A stretch of DNA of 64,000 nt from Arenibacter troitsensis (GTDB taxonomy: Bacteria; Bacteroidota; Bacteroidia; Flavobacteriales; Flavobacteriaceae): positions 161,113 to 225,112 of the forward strand of contig NZ_FXAO01000008.1 of assembly GCF_900177645.1 (NCBI RefSeq), read 5' to 3'. Made by a program: the position numbers and the translations under genes. Shown here piece after piece: positions 1 through 9,727 of the stretch. The first letter of the stretch is position 1. The number at the start of each line of letters is the position of its first letter. A model generated the notes under the pieces. It saw only the letters and a list, made by a program, of their open reading frames with translations. It was not told the origin of the DNA and did no database searches.

Positions 1-1402
1 GCTCTGGTTCTTCATCATAAGTTGGTCTCACTTCAGGAACATTCAAGGCATTGTTACGCTGCTCGTTGTACAGGTGGGAACTGAACTTAGTTTGGGATTC
101 CTCCAAAAAGTTCTTGGTCCATGCAGCCAAAAGATCTTTCTCCTTACTGCTTTCCCCCAACAAATAACGCAGAGCCTTCCTAGCCTTGGAAGCCATATCC
201 TTTTTTATGGGCTCTTCAATAGCGATTAGATCGTTTTTTAATTTGGTGATAAAAAGTTTGTTCATACTGGAATTGGCAGCATTATCCAATAAGTTCACCA
301 ATGTTCTTTTCTGCTCCTTATGCGGTCTTAAAAACTCTTCCCAAGCTTCTTTTCGAGCACTTCTAACCTGCCTTTTGATATTCTTTTCAAGCGATTTTAA
401 TTCTTCTTCCGTAGAAATTTTATTTTCCAATATCCACTCCCTATATCGCTTATTACAGTCATTTTCTTTTTCCCATTCCAAACGCTCCTCACTCTTATAA
501 CGCTCATGGGAACCCGAAGTGGAATGTCCCTGTGGTTGCGTTAGTTCGGTTACATGGATAATCACTGGAACGTGTTCGTCCCTGGCAATATCAGAAGCAT
601 TTTCATAGGCGTGGATCAAGGCCGTATAATCCCAACCCTTAACTTTTAAGATTTCATAGCCCTTATGGTCCTTGTCCCGTTGAAAACCGATTAAGATTTT
701 TGATATATCTTCCTTGGTGGTCTGGTGTTTGGCATGAACGGAAATACCGTAGTTGTCGTCCCAAATACTGATTACCATGGGTACCTGCAAAACCCCGGCC
801 GCGTTTATGGTTTCGAAAAAAACTCCTTCACTGGTACTGGCATTTCCAATAGTTCCCCAAGCAACTTCATTACCATTATCAGAAAACTTGGTGCTGTTTT
901 TGACCTTTACGTTCCTATATATTTTGGATGCCTGGGCCAAGCCTAGTAATCTTGGCATTTGTCCCGCTGTACAGGAAATATCGGCGCTGCTGTTCTTTTG
1001 TTTGGTGAGGTCCCGCCAACTGCCATCCTCATTTATACTATAGGTGGTAAAGTGACCTCCCATTTGCCTTCCGGCACTCATAGTTTCTTTGGTTATATCG
1101 GTGGTGGCATATAGTCCGTGAAAAAATTCCTTTGGAGTAAGTAGCCCCAAGGCCATCATGAAGGTTTGATCCCTGTAATAACCGCTTCTAAAATCGCCAT
1201 CCCTGAAAGACCTGGCCATGGCCAATTGTGGAAGCTCCTTACCATCACCAAAAATTCCAAATTTCGCTTTTCCTGTCAGAACTTCCCTTCTGCCCAATAG
1301 GCTACATTCCCTGCTCGTAACTGCTATTTCATAGTCTTTCAATATTTGTAATTGAAAATCGTCAAATGAAATATCGTTGCTTGCTTCGGAATCTATATTC
1401 AT
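1..1402 (-). CDS. Fused 2-oxoacid (branched-chain) dehydrogenase E1 alpha/beta, C-terminus cut by window edge
   Basis: The frame reads leftward from an ATG at 1402 and runs off the window, giving about 467 residues. It shows the thiamine-diphosphate E1 alpha pattern: a Q-M-G-G-H-F block and then G-T-I-G-N-A-S-T-S-E-G, the region that binds ThDP and magnesium in E1 subunits. Family knowledge: Bacteroidota carry E1 alpha and beta fused in one protein of about 700 residues, which feeds branched-chain 2-oxoacids to a lipoylated E2 in the cytoplasm. The visible part covers the alpha half and the linker toward the beta half. Whether the substrate is branched-chain oxoacid or pyruvate cannot be decided here. 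A promoter-like pair lies just upstream (1424-1454). Confidence 0.85.
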   Translation of the reverse strand, partial: MNIDSEASNDISFDDFQLQILKDYEIAVTSRECSLLGRREVLTGKAKFGIFGDGKELPQLAMARSFRDGDFRSGYYRDQTFMMALGLLTPKEFFHGLYATTDITKETMSAGRQMGGHFTTYSINEDGSWRDLTKQKNSSADISCTAGQMPRLLGLAQASKIYRNVKVKNSTKFSDNGNEVAWGTIGNASTSEGVFFETINAAGVLQVPMVISIWDDNYGISVHAKHQTTKEDISKILIGFQRDKDHKGYEILKVKGWDYTALIHAYENASDIARDEHVPVIIHVTELTQPQGHSTSGSHERYKSEERLEWEKENDCNKRYREWILENKISTEEELKSLEKNIKRQVRSARKEAWEEFLRPHKEQKRTLVNLLDNAANSSMNKLFITKLKNDLIAIEEPIKKDMASKARKALRYLLGESSKEKDLLAAWTKNFLEESQTKFSSHLYNEQRNNALNVPEVRPTYDEEPE

Positions 1403-1423
1403 TACGCTCTTGATGGTTTATCG

Positions 1424-1454
1424 CAAAAATATCAAATCAATATGGTTTTTGCAA
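1424..1454 (-). promoter_or_regulatory. Flavobacterial-type promoter for the E1 dehydrogenase gene
   Basis: On the minus strand TTG (1454-1452) is followed 20 bases later by TATTTTTG (1431-1424), matching the Bacteroidota consensus TTG-N19-TAnnTTTG. The start codon at 1402 is about 20 bases beyond, so the leader would be short. Confidence 0.5.
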
Positions 1455-1564
1455 CCAATAGTGCAGGATAATAATTAATAATTCCTTAAAAATAATTGAA
1501 GTGTATTTTTAAATATTAGTAATATCGCAATAATAGTACTGATATTTGAGAATATATTAAAAAT

Positions 1565-4411
1565 TTAGAACCATTTTCTAGTAAATAATCCTGTTAATGT
1601 CCTTGGACTAAAGGTTATAACAAATCTAATTTTTTGGTCGTATTGAGGTTGCGAAATCTCCCAACCATTGTTGGAGTATAATGGAAAATATAGTTCAAAA
1701 TAATCTGTCAATAAATTTAAACGAATACCGGAATCGTATACAAAACGCTCCTTTAACCCTTTATTTTTAACAAAACCAAGATCACCATAAACCTCTATCC
1801 ATCGCCAAATATTTACACTGGTATTAATGGTTGCCATCCAATCATTGGCAAAGGGGTTTTCCAATTTGGATTTAAAACCGCCCTCCGCAACTATGATCTG
1901 TTGACTATATATTCCAGATCCTTCCGATCTGCCCAAGTATTCGTAATCGAACAAATAGTCTGTAGGCCTATCCAGGGAAAAGCTAAAAAAATCAGTACTA
2001 CCAGCTGTTTCGTTTCTTAGAAACTTACCGGCAAAAAATCGCAAATTAAACTGCCTATTGTTTTCGAAAAGTTTTCGGTATTCCAATTCATATGCCAGCT
2101 TGGTAAATTTATCGGAATACTGAGCGTCCACAGACCACGAGAGATAATTGATTATATTATTATGGGTATTATAATATTTGGCATTGAACACGTTATAATC
2201 AGGATCCGTTTCCAGCCCTAAACTCTGTAAATCCGGATCTATGTCCCTAAAAACACTAATAGTCCTTAATATCAAAGCCTCCCTTTTGTTCAATAAAAGA
2301 TTGCTGGGCCTCCAACCAAAACCTATAGACGGACTCACGGTACTATAGCGCGAATTTTCCTGGAAATGGGAAGTAGATCCCCTTAAGGAATAGTTGGTAA
2401 CGTACAGACCGCTTTTACCATGATATTTACGGAAATTAAATTTACCATAACCAACAAAAGTTTTTTCATTGGGAGCATAGGTAGGTGCCAGATCAAAAAC
2501 GAACGGCCTTTCCAATAAGGTTTTGTTGTGCAATCGCATGCCTGGCGAGAGTCCGTCATACTTATTGAATCCCAGGACAGGAACATAAAAAATTTGATTG
2601 TAGTAAGGGTCCTCGGCATCCTTAAAAAACTGAAACTTCAGTTTTTTGTTACTTGAAAAGAAGCCGTTCAGAGATTTCCAATTATCCCTTTGGTTAAACT
2701 CAGGGATGGTCTGATCATAATTTAAAACCAAACGATCTTCCCCGTTCTTTGGAATTCTAAAGGCCTGTTGATCCGTAATATCCGTATACCAATAATTGGA
2801 AACTACGGAATCGTTTTTTATCCCAAAAAGAGAAATGGGTACATTGGTGCCTTCCTTGTTTTTTAAGATGACCACCAAAGAATCCTCCATTTTACGGACT
2901 TTTTTAATTTTAAAATCGATTTTTTGTGTGGTAGAGACATATTCATCAAAAAACCAATTAATATCCTTGTCCGAGTTTTCTACGACTATAAACTTGAAAT
3001 CTGCCGCTGTGGTGGGTTTTAACCTATAATTGATGTAAAATTCCTTCACACTGCGGTCAACATGTTCTTTACCCGTATAGTCGGCTAAATATGCCAATCC
3101 CAAACCAGCCTTGTACCGGTTAGCTATTTTCTGATTGAATTTTACCAAGGAATCGTTGGGAGTAGTAAGGGACTGATCAATATTTCGTCTTGCCGATAAC
3201 ATATGGAGCAGGGGATACTGTTCGTTAAAATTCATTTTGGCCAAATGAAAATTTCGTACCCCCCAAATACGGGATAATTTTCCCAATAGTTTTTGATCTG
3301 GATAGTATTCCTGCACAAAACCGATCATTAAATAGTTCAAAATAGCATCGGTAACCCATTTTTCATTTCTGGGATCCAGGAAGAGAGTTTCCTTGATAAA
3401 GCTATTGAGTGCTGTTTTCAAAAACTTCATTTCAAATTGAAACTGTTCTTCATAAGGCCTAATAAAACTGGGGAGTTGGTTTATGCCATATAACGGGTCC
3501 TTATTATAATCCAATTCCGAGACCAATAATTGTTTATGTGGAAAATCCCCCAAATTTTCATAAATATATTTTGCCACCCGATTGATGGATATTCCCGAAG
3601 AAATCTCATCGTACTTTGCGGACTGTAGGTCTGTTAATATGGTGATCTCCGGCGTTACATGCTTTACAAACTGCTTGGAAGGCCTTATAATTATTTCCCC
3701 ACTTTTCTGATTGATTCCTTGAAAATAAATATGCTGAACACTACCTTCCTTATTCTTGCCCAATTCATGAAAATTAGAGACGGCAAATAAATTTTGGGGT
3801 ATAATGAGTTCTATGGAAGTATCGGCCATATCCGTATATAGATCTTCCAGATTCTTGTTGGAATATAAATGCCATGACCCATCGTAAACGGCAGGGGTGA
3901 GGTACCAATCCTTTAAATAATATCCTCCCCTGTTATCATATCCGTAAGTGGTAAATTTATCCGAAGGCAACTTCACTCTATACGTAATAAATATTTTAGT
4001 GGATTCTTTCGGCGGTAGGGGGTGGTTCAGATTAATTTTTATAATGTCCCTTCCTGGGGCATATTCCCAATCCAAACCTTGGTAATTATCGTCAACGGTA
4101 CTTGTTATTTTGGTATTACCCCTTTCTTCCTCTTTGGCCAGATGTAGCCCTTTTTTAAATTCTTCAGAAAATCTTTTGGCCAATGCCGTATTCTTGTTCG
4201 CGTAGGCATTGGCCCAATCATTGAAATATAAAAACTCCAAGGTATCCTTGGAATTATTTACATAATTAATTTCCTGTTGTATGTTAATGGTTTTACCTTC
4301 TACGTCCAAGGTGGCCGTAAGTTTATTGGAATGTTGGGCAATGCAGAGACCATTGATACATAAAATTATCAACAATAAAATAGGTTTCCGTATGCAATCC
4401 AACTTCTTCAA
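1565..4411 (-). CDS. M1-like (gluzincin-fold) peptidase homologue without zinc motif, with beta-barrel-like C-terminus
   Basis: This 948-residue protein has a signal peptide at about residues 1-25, ending in C-I-A-Q. Residues about 30-250 resemble the N-terminal beta domain of M1 aminopeptidases, with the conserved-looking L-Y-F-N-D-W. Where M1 enzymes have HEXXH-x18-E, residues 331-362 read K-T-A-L-N-S-F-I and later W-V-T-D-A-I-L-N-Y, so no zinc ligands are visible. The C-terminal ~350 residues are rich in alternating aromatic strands and end in F, as outer-membrane barrels do. I infer an exported, catalytically inactive peptidase-like protein, perhaps anchored in the outer membrane; function is unknown. 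It ends 11 bases from the LOG gene on the same strand, so co-transcription is likely. Confidence 0.65.
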   Translation of the reverse strand: MKKLDCIRKPILLLIILCINGLCIAQHSNKLTATLDVEGKTINIQQEINYVNNSKDTLEFLYFNDWANAYANKNTALAKRFSEEFKKGLHLAKEEERGNTKITSTVDDNYQGLDWEYAPGRDIIKINLNHPLPPKESTKIFITYRVKLPSDKFTTYGYDNRGGYYLKDWYLTPAVYDGSWHLYSNKNLEDLYTDMADTSIELIIPQNLFAVSNFHELGKNKEGSVQHIYFQGINQKSGEIIIRPSKQFVKHVTPEITILTDLQSAKYDEISSGISINRVAKYIYENLGDFPHKQLLVSELDYNKDPLYGINQLPSFIRPYEEQFQFEMKFLKTALNSFIKETLFLDPRNEKWVTDAILNYLMIGFVQEYYPDQKLLGKLSRIWGVRNFHLAKMNFNEQYPLLHMLSARRNIDQSLTTPNDSLVKFNQKIANRYKAGLGLAYLADYTGKEHVDRSVKEFYINYRLKPTTAADFKFIVVENSDKDINWFFDEYVSTTQKIDFKIKKVRKMEDSLVVILKNKEGTNVPISLFGIKNDSVVSNYWYTDITDQQAFRIPKNGEDRLVLNYDQTIPEFNQRDNWKSLNGFFSSNKKLKFQFFKDAEDPYYNQIFYVPVLGFNKYDGLSPGMRLHNKTLLERPFVFDLAPTYAPNEKTFVGYGKFNFRKYHGKSGLYVTNYSLRGSTSHFQENSRYSTVSPSIGFGWRPSNLLLNKREALILRTISVFRDIDPDLQSLGLETDPDYNVFNAKYYNTHNNIINYLSWSVDAQYSDKFTKLAYELEYRKLFENNRQFNLRFFAGKFLRNETAGSTDFFSFSLDRPTDYLFDYEYLGRSEGSGIYSQQIIVAEGGFKSKLENPFANDWMATINTSVNIWRWIEVYGDLGFVKNKGLKERFVYDSGIRLNLLTDYFELYFPLYSNNGWEISQPQYDQKIRFVITFSPRTLTGLFTRKWF

Positions 4412-4422
4412 GAACCTTGTGT

Positions 4423-5109
4423 TTAGAAATTAGGACTCAATATATTGCCTTTGTAAAAGGAATCTATTATATCTACCACTTCCTTTTCCGTGTCAACAAT
4501 TTGTATCAAATCCAGATCACTAGGACTAATGTTTCCCATTTTAAGCATGACATCCTTAATCCAGTCCAACAAGCCATTCCAAAATTCCGAGCCCACTAGA
4601 ATAATTGGGAATTTTTCTATTTTGTTGGTCTGTATTAGCGTAATTGCTTCAAAAAGTTCATCCAACGTACCAAAACCGCCAGGCATAACCACAAAGCCTT
4701 GGGAATATTTTACGAACATAACCTTACGGACAAAGAAATAATCAAAATCCAAACTTTTATCCCCATCTATATAAGGATTGTCATGTTGTTCAAAAGGCAA
4801 ATCAATGTTCAAACCAACAGAGGTACCCCCTGCCAGATGTGCTCCCCTGTTCCCGGCTTCCATTATCCCTGGACCACCACCGGTAATAATCCCATATCCT
4901 GCCTCGGCAATACTCTTGGCCACACTAACCGCCAATTCGTAATATTTGTCCCCAGGCTTTGTACGGGCAGACCCAAATACAGAAACACATGGGCCAATGG
5001 CGCTCATTTTTTCAAATCCATTTACGAACTCGCCCATAATCTTGAATAAGGCCCAGGAATCGTTAGTTTTAATCTCGTTCCAACCTTTGTGATGCTGTTC
5101 TTTTCTCAT
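4423..5109 (-). CDS. LOG-family (TIGR00730) Rossmann-fold nucleotide hydrolase
   Basis: This 228-residue protein carries the family signature P-G-G-F-G-T-L-D-E-L-F-E near residue 145 and a G-G-G-P-G-I-M-E-A-G-N nucleotide-binding loop near residue 80. Members of this family cleave nucleoside 5'-monophosphates to base and ribose 5-phosphate (cytokinin-activating LOG in plants, PpnN-type purine nucleotide hydrolase in bacteria). The exact bacterial substrate here is inferred only from the family. It lies 94 bases downstream of uvrA, on the same strand, and its stop precedes the peptidase-like gene by 11 bases. Confidence 0.85.
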   Translation of the reverse strand: MRKEQHHKGWNEIKTNDSWALFKIMGEFVNGFEKMSAIGPCVSVFGSARTKPGDKYYELAVSVAKSIAEAGYGIITGGGPGIMEAGNRGAHLAGGTSVGLNIDLPFEQHDNPYIDGDKSLDFDYFFVRKVMFVKYSQGFVVMPGGFGTLDELFEAITLIQTNKIEKFPIILVGSEFWNGLLDWIKDVMLKMGNISPSDLDLIQIVDTEKEVVDIIDSFYKGNILSPNF

Positions 5110-5203
5110 ATTTGAATATTATCAATAATCAATATAGACTACCGTTTTCTTATCATTATAATGCAGTTTTGAAGAAAAAAGTATCTTTGGCCGACACTTA
5201 ATT

Positions 5204-8044
5204 TCACAAACCTAATTCCTTTTTCAAAAATTTTGAGGTGTAACTCTTTTTATCCAAGGCCACTTCCTCCGGAGTACCTTCCGCAACTACCATACCACCA
5301 TTTCGACCGCCTTCATAGCCAATATCTATAATATGGTCTACCATTTTTATGACATCCATATTGTGTTCAATTACCAGAACGGTATTTCCTTTGTTTACCA
5401 GTTTGTTAAGTACATGCATCAATACCCTAATATCTTCAAAGTGGAGTCCCGTAGTAGGTTCGTCCAAAATATAAAAGGTATTTCCAGTATCCCTTTTAGA
5501 AAGTTCGGTAGCCAACTTTATACGCTGCGCTTCTCCACCCGATAGGGTAGTGGACTGCTGGCCCAAGGAGATATATCCCAGTCCCACATCCTGAATGGTT
5601 TTTAACTTGCGATAGATTTTAGGGATATTTTCAAAAAACTCCACAGACTCGTTAATAGTCATCTCCAGTACATCGGCAATAGATTTGCCCTTATATCTAA
5701 TCTCCAAGGTTTCCCTGTTAAACCGTTTGCCATTGCAGGTCTCACATTCTACATATACGTCTGGAAGAAAATTCATTTCAATAACCCTTAGACCTCCACC
5801 TTGACAGGTTTCACATCGTCCTCCAGTAACATTAAAGCTAAAACGCCCGGGTTTATAGCCCCTAATCGAAGCTTCCTGTGTTTTGGCAAAAAGGGACCTA
5901 ATCTCACTAAAAACACCAGTATAGGTTGCCGGATTGGACCGCGGCGTTCTTCCTATGGGCGACTGATTAATATCAATGACCTTGTCTATATGTTCCAAGC
6001 CCTTAATTTTCTTGTAGGGCATAGGAACTTTTACGCCGTTAAAATAATGGGCGTTCAAAATAGGGTATAAGGTTTCGTTGATCAAGGTAGATTTACCACT
6101 GCCCGAAACACCCGTTACCCCTATCATTTTTCCCAAAGGAAAACTTACCGAAACATTTTTAAGATTATTTCCTGAACAACCGGATAATTCCAGGCTGTTT
6201 CCATTACCTTGCCTTCTTTTTTTGGGAACTTCAATTTTTAACTTTCCGGTAATATAATCGGCTGTTAGGGTATGATGATTTTTTAGATCATCGGGTTTAC
6301 CTTCTGAAATTATTTCCCCTCCATGTTTTCCGGCTTTTGGCCCTATATCTATAACATGGTCTGCTCGTTCTATCATATCACGATCGTGCTCTACCACAAT
6401 TACTGAATTACCAAGGTCTCTGAGCGATTCCAAAGACTTTATCAATCGTTCGTTATCCCTCTGATGCAGACCAATACTTGGCTCATCCAGGATATAAAGT
6501 ACACCTACCAACTGTGACCCAATTTGGGTTGCCAATCTAATACGCTGTGCTTCCCCTCCGGACAGGGATTTACTACTTCTATTTAAGGAGAGATAATCCA
6601 AACCGACATCCAGTAGAAATTGGACCCTTGTTTTGATCTCCTTTATAATTTCCTCTGCAATTTTTAATTGGTTTCCCTCTAGTTTTTTTTCCAGACCGTT
6701 AAAGAAATCGGCCAATTCCGCGATATCCAGATTGGATAGTTCGGCAATATTGTTGTTGTCTATTTTAAAATTAAGCGATTCTTGTTTTAACCTAGTGCCT
6801 TCACAAGTTGGACATTTAATTTTGTCCATATACTCCTTGGCCCAACGTCTGATGGAGGTGGAGTTGGCCTCGTTAAATTGACTTTTTATAAAGTTGGATA
6901 TGCCTTCATAATCTATTTTGTATAGACGTTTTACCCCAAGGGTTTTAGAGTCAACCTCGAAACTTTCCTTACCCCCATAAAGCAGTACCCCAATAGCTTC
7001 CTCGGGTATTTTGGCAATTGATGTGGTTAGTTCAAAACTATATCGCTGCGCAATGGTCTCTATCTGTTTAAAGGCCCACGAATTTTTATATTCGCCCAAT
7101 GGAGCAATGCCACCTCCTTTAATGGACAGAGTTTTGTTTGGGAAAATTTTATTTTCATTTACCTCATAAATATGTCCAAGCCCATTACAATCGGGACACA
7201 TGCCTTTTGGTGAATTAAAGGAAAAGGTGTTGGGTTCTGGGGAGGGGTATGAAATTCCAGTGGTAGGGCACATTAAATCCCTACTAAAATAACGGGGTTC
7301 ATCCTTGCCCTCTTCCAAAATCATCAGTACATTTTCACCGCTGTACATGGCGGTATTGATGGTTTCCGAAATACGCTTGTCCAATTCGGTACTCTCCTCA
7401 ATTTTGAGTCGATCAATAACAATCTCAATATCATGGGTCTTGTAACGGTCTACTTTCATGCCCTTTACAATATCCTTGATTTCACCATCTACCCTCACTT
7501 TGACAAAACCTTGTTTGGCAACTTGCTCAAATAGCTCCCTATAATGACCTTTTCTGGATTTAACTATTGGAGCCAGTATATTTATTTTCTTGCCCTTATA
7601 GGAAGATATGATCAATTCCTTTATCTGTGCATCATCATAACTAACCATCTTCTCCCCAGTATTGTAACTGTAGGCATCCCCGGCCCTAGCAAATAAAAGT
7701 CTAAGGAAATCATAGATTTCGGTAATGGTGCCTACGGTAGACCTTGGAGATTTTGAAGTCGTCTTTTGCTCTATGGCAATTACAGGTGACAGGCCATCGA
7801 TCTTGTCCACATCCGGGCGCTCCAGGCCACCCAGAAACTGTCGGGCATAGGCCGAAAAAGTCTCAATATACCGCCTTTGCCCTTCGGCATAAATGGTATC
7901 AAAAGCCAAGGATGATTTGCCACTTCCTGAAAGTCCGGTAATAACTACCAGCTTTTCTCGGGGTATGGTAACATCTATGTTTTTAAGGTTGTGCACACGA
8001 GCGCCTTTAACCTCAATATTCTCTTCGTAATTAATCATTTTCAT
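5204..8044 (-). CDS. uvrA: Excinuclease ABC subunit A
   Basis: UvrA is the ATP-dependent damage sensor of nucleotide excision repair and loads UvrB. The 946-residue length is normal. Two ABC modules are visible: Walker A G-L-S-G-S-G-K-S near residue 38 and G-V-S-G-S-G-K-S near residue 645, each with its own L-S-G-G-E-A-Q-R-I signature. The C-terminal zinc finger is intact (C-E-T-C ... C-E-T-C). In the first finger the leading C-x-x-C is C-P-T-T, so one cysteine is missing while the partner C-P-D-C remains. The chosen start (M-K-M-I-N-Y) leaves 115 bases to the divergent gene at 8160; the internal ATG two codons later is an equally possible start. Confidence 0.97.
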   Translation of the reverse strand: MKMINYEENIEVKGARVHNLKNIDVTIPREKLVVITGLSGSGKSSLAFDTIYAEGQRRYIETFSAYARQFLGGLERPDVDKIDGLSPVIAIEQKTTSKSPRSTVGTITEIYDFLRLLFARAGDAYSYNTGEKMVSYDDAQIKELIISSYKGKKINILAPIVKSRKGHYRELFEQVAKQGFVKVRVDGEIKDIVKGMKVDRYKTHDIEIVIDRLKIEESTELDKRISETINTAMYSGENVLMILEEGKDEPRYFSRDLMCPTTGISYPSPEPNTFSFNSPKGMCPDCNGLGHIYEVNENKIFPNKTLSIKGGGIAPLGEYKNSWAFKQIETIAQRYSFELTTSIAKIPEEAIGVLLYGGKESFEVDSKTLGVKRLYKIDYEGISNFIKSQFNEANSTSIRRWAKEYMDKIKCPTCEGTRLKQESLNFKIDNNNIAELSNLDIAELADFFNGLEKKLEGNQLKIAEEIIKEIKTRVQFLLDVGLDYLSLNRSSKSLSGGEAQRIRLATQIGSQLVGVLYILDEPSIGLHQRDNERLIKSLESLRDLGNSVIVVEHDRDMIERADHVIDIGPKAGKHGGEIISEGKPDDLKNHHTLTADYITGKLKIEVPKKRRQGNGNSLELSGCSGNNLKNVSVSFPLGKMIGVTGVSGSGKSTLINETLYPILNAHYFNGVKVPMPYKKIKGLEHIDKVIDINQSPIGRTPRSNPATYTGVFSEIRSLFAKTQEASIRGYKPGRFSFNVTGGRCETCQGGGLRVIEMNFLPDVYVECETCNGKRFNRETLEIRYKGKSIADVLEMTINESVEFFENIPKIYRKLKTIQDVGLGYISLGQQSTTLSGGEAQRIKLATELSKRDTGNTFYILDEPTTGLHFEDIRVLMHVLNKLVNKGNTVLVIEHNMDVIKMVDHIIDIGYEGGRNGGMVVAEGTPEEVALDKKSYTSKFLKKELGL

Positions 8045-8159
8045 AGCAATGTGCGAAGTTACGACTTTGACTCCTAAAAATGAAGTAGGTGCTATTTAGT
8101 TTTTTGTAGATTAAAAGCTTAGCTATAAATTAGCGTTCTTAACTTTAAAATATTATTAA

Positions 8160-8687
8160 ATGCAGCTTTTAGGAATTGGTTCTAGGATTAATCATAGCGA
8201 ATACGGTAAAGGGGTAGTTACCAATGTTACGTCTAAACATTACTGGGTGACTTTCATGGAAAATGGTTTGGAAACCATAGAATTGGATTCCAATTTTGAT
8301 GTTATAGAAGCAGTGGAGGACGAAGTGGATACCATAAGTTTTTCCGAAGTGGAACAATCGCTGATTTCCATTTTAAAACGATGGAGCGATACCAGTTCCA
8401 TCACTCCAATTGCGGACAAATGGAAGGGCGGGAGCCTAGTTTTAAAACCTGGTGATGCCAACTTATCCGATAAGGAAATTCCACTGGATACCTTTTTTCA
8501 CAAAATTGTTATGGTAAGGGACCGAATTAGGGTAATGGAGCAAAAAATAAACAGCAGCAACAATTTGGATGATCAGGAAAAAGTTGACCTACAGCAGTAT
8601 ATAACCCGAATTTATGGTAGCCTAACTACCTTCAACGTACTTTTTAAAAATCAGAGCGATAATTTTGTTGGAGAAAAATCCAAGTAA
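8160..8687 (+). CDS. Conserved hypothetical with N-terminal SH3/KOW-like domain
   Basis: I do not recognise a named family. The 175-residue soluble protein begins G-I-G-S-R-I-N-H-S-E-Y-G-K-G-V-V-T-N-V, the shape of a small SH3/KOW-like beta barrel of the kind found appended to nucleic-acid enzymes (G-x-x-V-x-H-x-x-F-G-x-G). Residues about 60-170 are helical with no catalytic signature. No signal peptide or membrane segment is present. It is divergent from uvrA with 115 bases between the starts and convergent with the DNA-repair gene at 8796-9515. This context hints at, but does not prove, a role near DNA metabolism. Confidence 0.7.
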   Translation: MQLLGIGSRINHSEYGKGVVTNVTSKHYWVTFMENGLETIELDSNFDVIEAVEDEVDTISFSEVEQSLISILKRWSDTSSITPIADKWKGGSLVLKPGDANLSDKEIPLDTFFHKIVMVRDRIRVMEQKINSSNNLDDQEKVDLQQYITRIYGSLTTFNVLFKNQSDNFVGEKSK

Positions 8688-8795
8688 CCTAAAATAGCAT
8701 TCTATACCACAAATTGAAGGTACAAGACACATTTGTATAAAGAAGGAATAGGGGGGCTTAATTGATTCACTGTGCCAAACATACGGACACATTTA

Positions 8796-9515
8796 TTATA
8801 CCGCTTCCTTTTCACTTACTATTGCTAACTGCCGTTGTCCGGAATATCGGGAATGTGAGTGTATTTTGTTACTTATCAATTGTTTTATGTTCGTCTGGGA
8901 AAGATCTCCGGTACAATCATAGGTTGATAATTCCAAGGATATAATCTCTACAGTATATAGGTTGTAATAAATGGCATACTTCCTTTTTTGATCGTAAACC
9001 ATAAATTCCTGACCATGGAATTTTGACCTGAAGTATTTGGAAATAAGCGGTAGCACGTCGAATCCTGGTGAAACATTGGAAAAGTAGACCTGATCTTGCG
9101 ATATCTTAAACTTTGCAATGGCTTCTATTCTATGTTTTTCCCGTGCCACCATTCTGGAGAGTTGCTGAATTTTTAAAACAATTTCCGACAATCCTTCAAC
9201 AGGGTTTTCATTGGGATTGGCATACATAGAACGGATGTATTGGTACAGCAGTAGTTCAATACCTTTGGTTTCGCTTAAAAAGGCAAAGTAAATGGACTTA
9301 ATGGCCGCATTGCTTTTGTTCTGTATACTGTTCCAAACCCGTCTTGCCTTATCCATCTGGGTAAAAACAGTTATCGCTTCCGAAAACAGACCTTTTTGTA
9401 GCTCCTTATTTTTTTGGATGTTCGCCACAGGGATTTTCTCCTCAAAAATTTTGAAAACCGTAGTTAGAAAACCATTGAAACTGCCGTCGTAAATTAAAAC
9501 CTTAGGATTTTCCAT
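8796..9515 (-). CDS. TIGR03915-type putative DNA repair protein
   Basis: The 239-residue protein starts with V-L-I-Y-D-G-S-F-N-G-F-L-T-T-V-F, the N-terminal hallmark of the family annotated as TIGR03915 / DUF4130. It later shows V-S-P-G-F-D-V-L-P-L-I-S-K-Y-F and V-Y-D-Q-K-R-K-Y-A-I-Y-Y, also typical. Members usually sit next to, and are thought to work with, a radical SAM protein (TIGR03916), and in some bacteria are fused to uracil-DNA glycosylase; the biochemical role is not established. No radical SAM gene is present in the flanking sequence. The start is 2 bases past the stop of the 59-aa ORF at 9518-9697, so the two are almost certainly co-transcribed from the operator region at 9718-9782. 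Confidence 0.8.
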   Translation of the reverse strand: MENPKVLIYDGSFNGFLTTVFKIFEEKIPVANIQKNKELQKGLFSEAITVFTQMDKARRVWNSIQNKSNAAIKSIYFAFLSETKGIELLLYQYIRSMYANPNENPVEGLSEIVLKIQQLSRMVAREKHRIEAIAKFKISQDQVYFSNVSPGFDVLPLISKYFRSKFHGQEFMVYDQKRKYAIYYNLYTVEIISLELSTYDCTGDLSQTNIKQLISNKIHSHSRYSGQRQLAIVSEKEAV

Positions 9516-9517
9516 AA

Positions 9518-9697
9518 TTATTCAAATAAACTGAGTTGTACACTTAATTCCTTTTTTAAACGTCTTCTTTCCGTCTTTACTAAACGACCCTTGGATAAAC
9601 CACTCTCTTTTTTAGAGCTAATGGAAACAAAGTGATTATCATCCATCCCGGAAAAGGCTAGACTACTTAATTTTTGATGCAAATCGTCCAAAGTCAT
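9518..9697 (-). CDS. 59-aa ORF ending in a sliding-clamp-binding motif (QLSLF-E)
   Basis: An ATG at 9697 opens 59 codons ending at a TAA at 9518. The product is basic in its second half (V-K-T-E-R-R-R-L-K-K-E) and its last six residues are Q-L-S-L-F-E. QL(S/D)LF is the consensus pentapeptide by which bacterial polymerases and repair proteins bind the beta sliding clamp. The frame is closed upstream by a stop at about 9743. A TATATTTG -10-type element and an operator-like repeat lie directly in front, and the repair gene follows after 2 bases, which supports translation. It could be an authentic small clamp-binding protein or the tail of a degraded radical SAM or polymerase gene. I do not recognise a family. 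Confidence 0.55.
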   Translation of the reverse strand: MTLDDLHQKLSSLAFSGMDDNHFVSISSKKESGLSKGRLVKTERRRLKKELSVQLSLFE

Positions 9698-9719
9698 GTT
9701 TTCGTATTTGTAATTATTC

Positions 9720-9727
9720 CAAATATA
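9720..9727 (-). promoter_or_regulatory. -7 promoter element of the 59-aa ORF / DNA repair operon
   Basis: On the minus strand 9727-9720 reads TATATTTG, a perfect TAnnTTTG element, about 23 bases before the ATG at 9697. No clear TTG is seen 19 bases further upstream. It abuts the operator-like repeat at 9728-9740, so a bound repressor would block it. Confidence 0.5.

Noticed and set aside
186..1043. Plus-strand frames under the E1 dehydrogenase gene
   Set aside because: They are antisense to a protein with clear E1 motifs and show no domain of their own.
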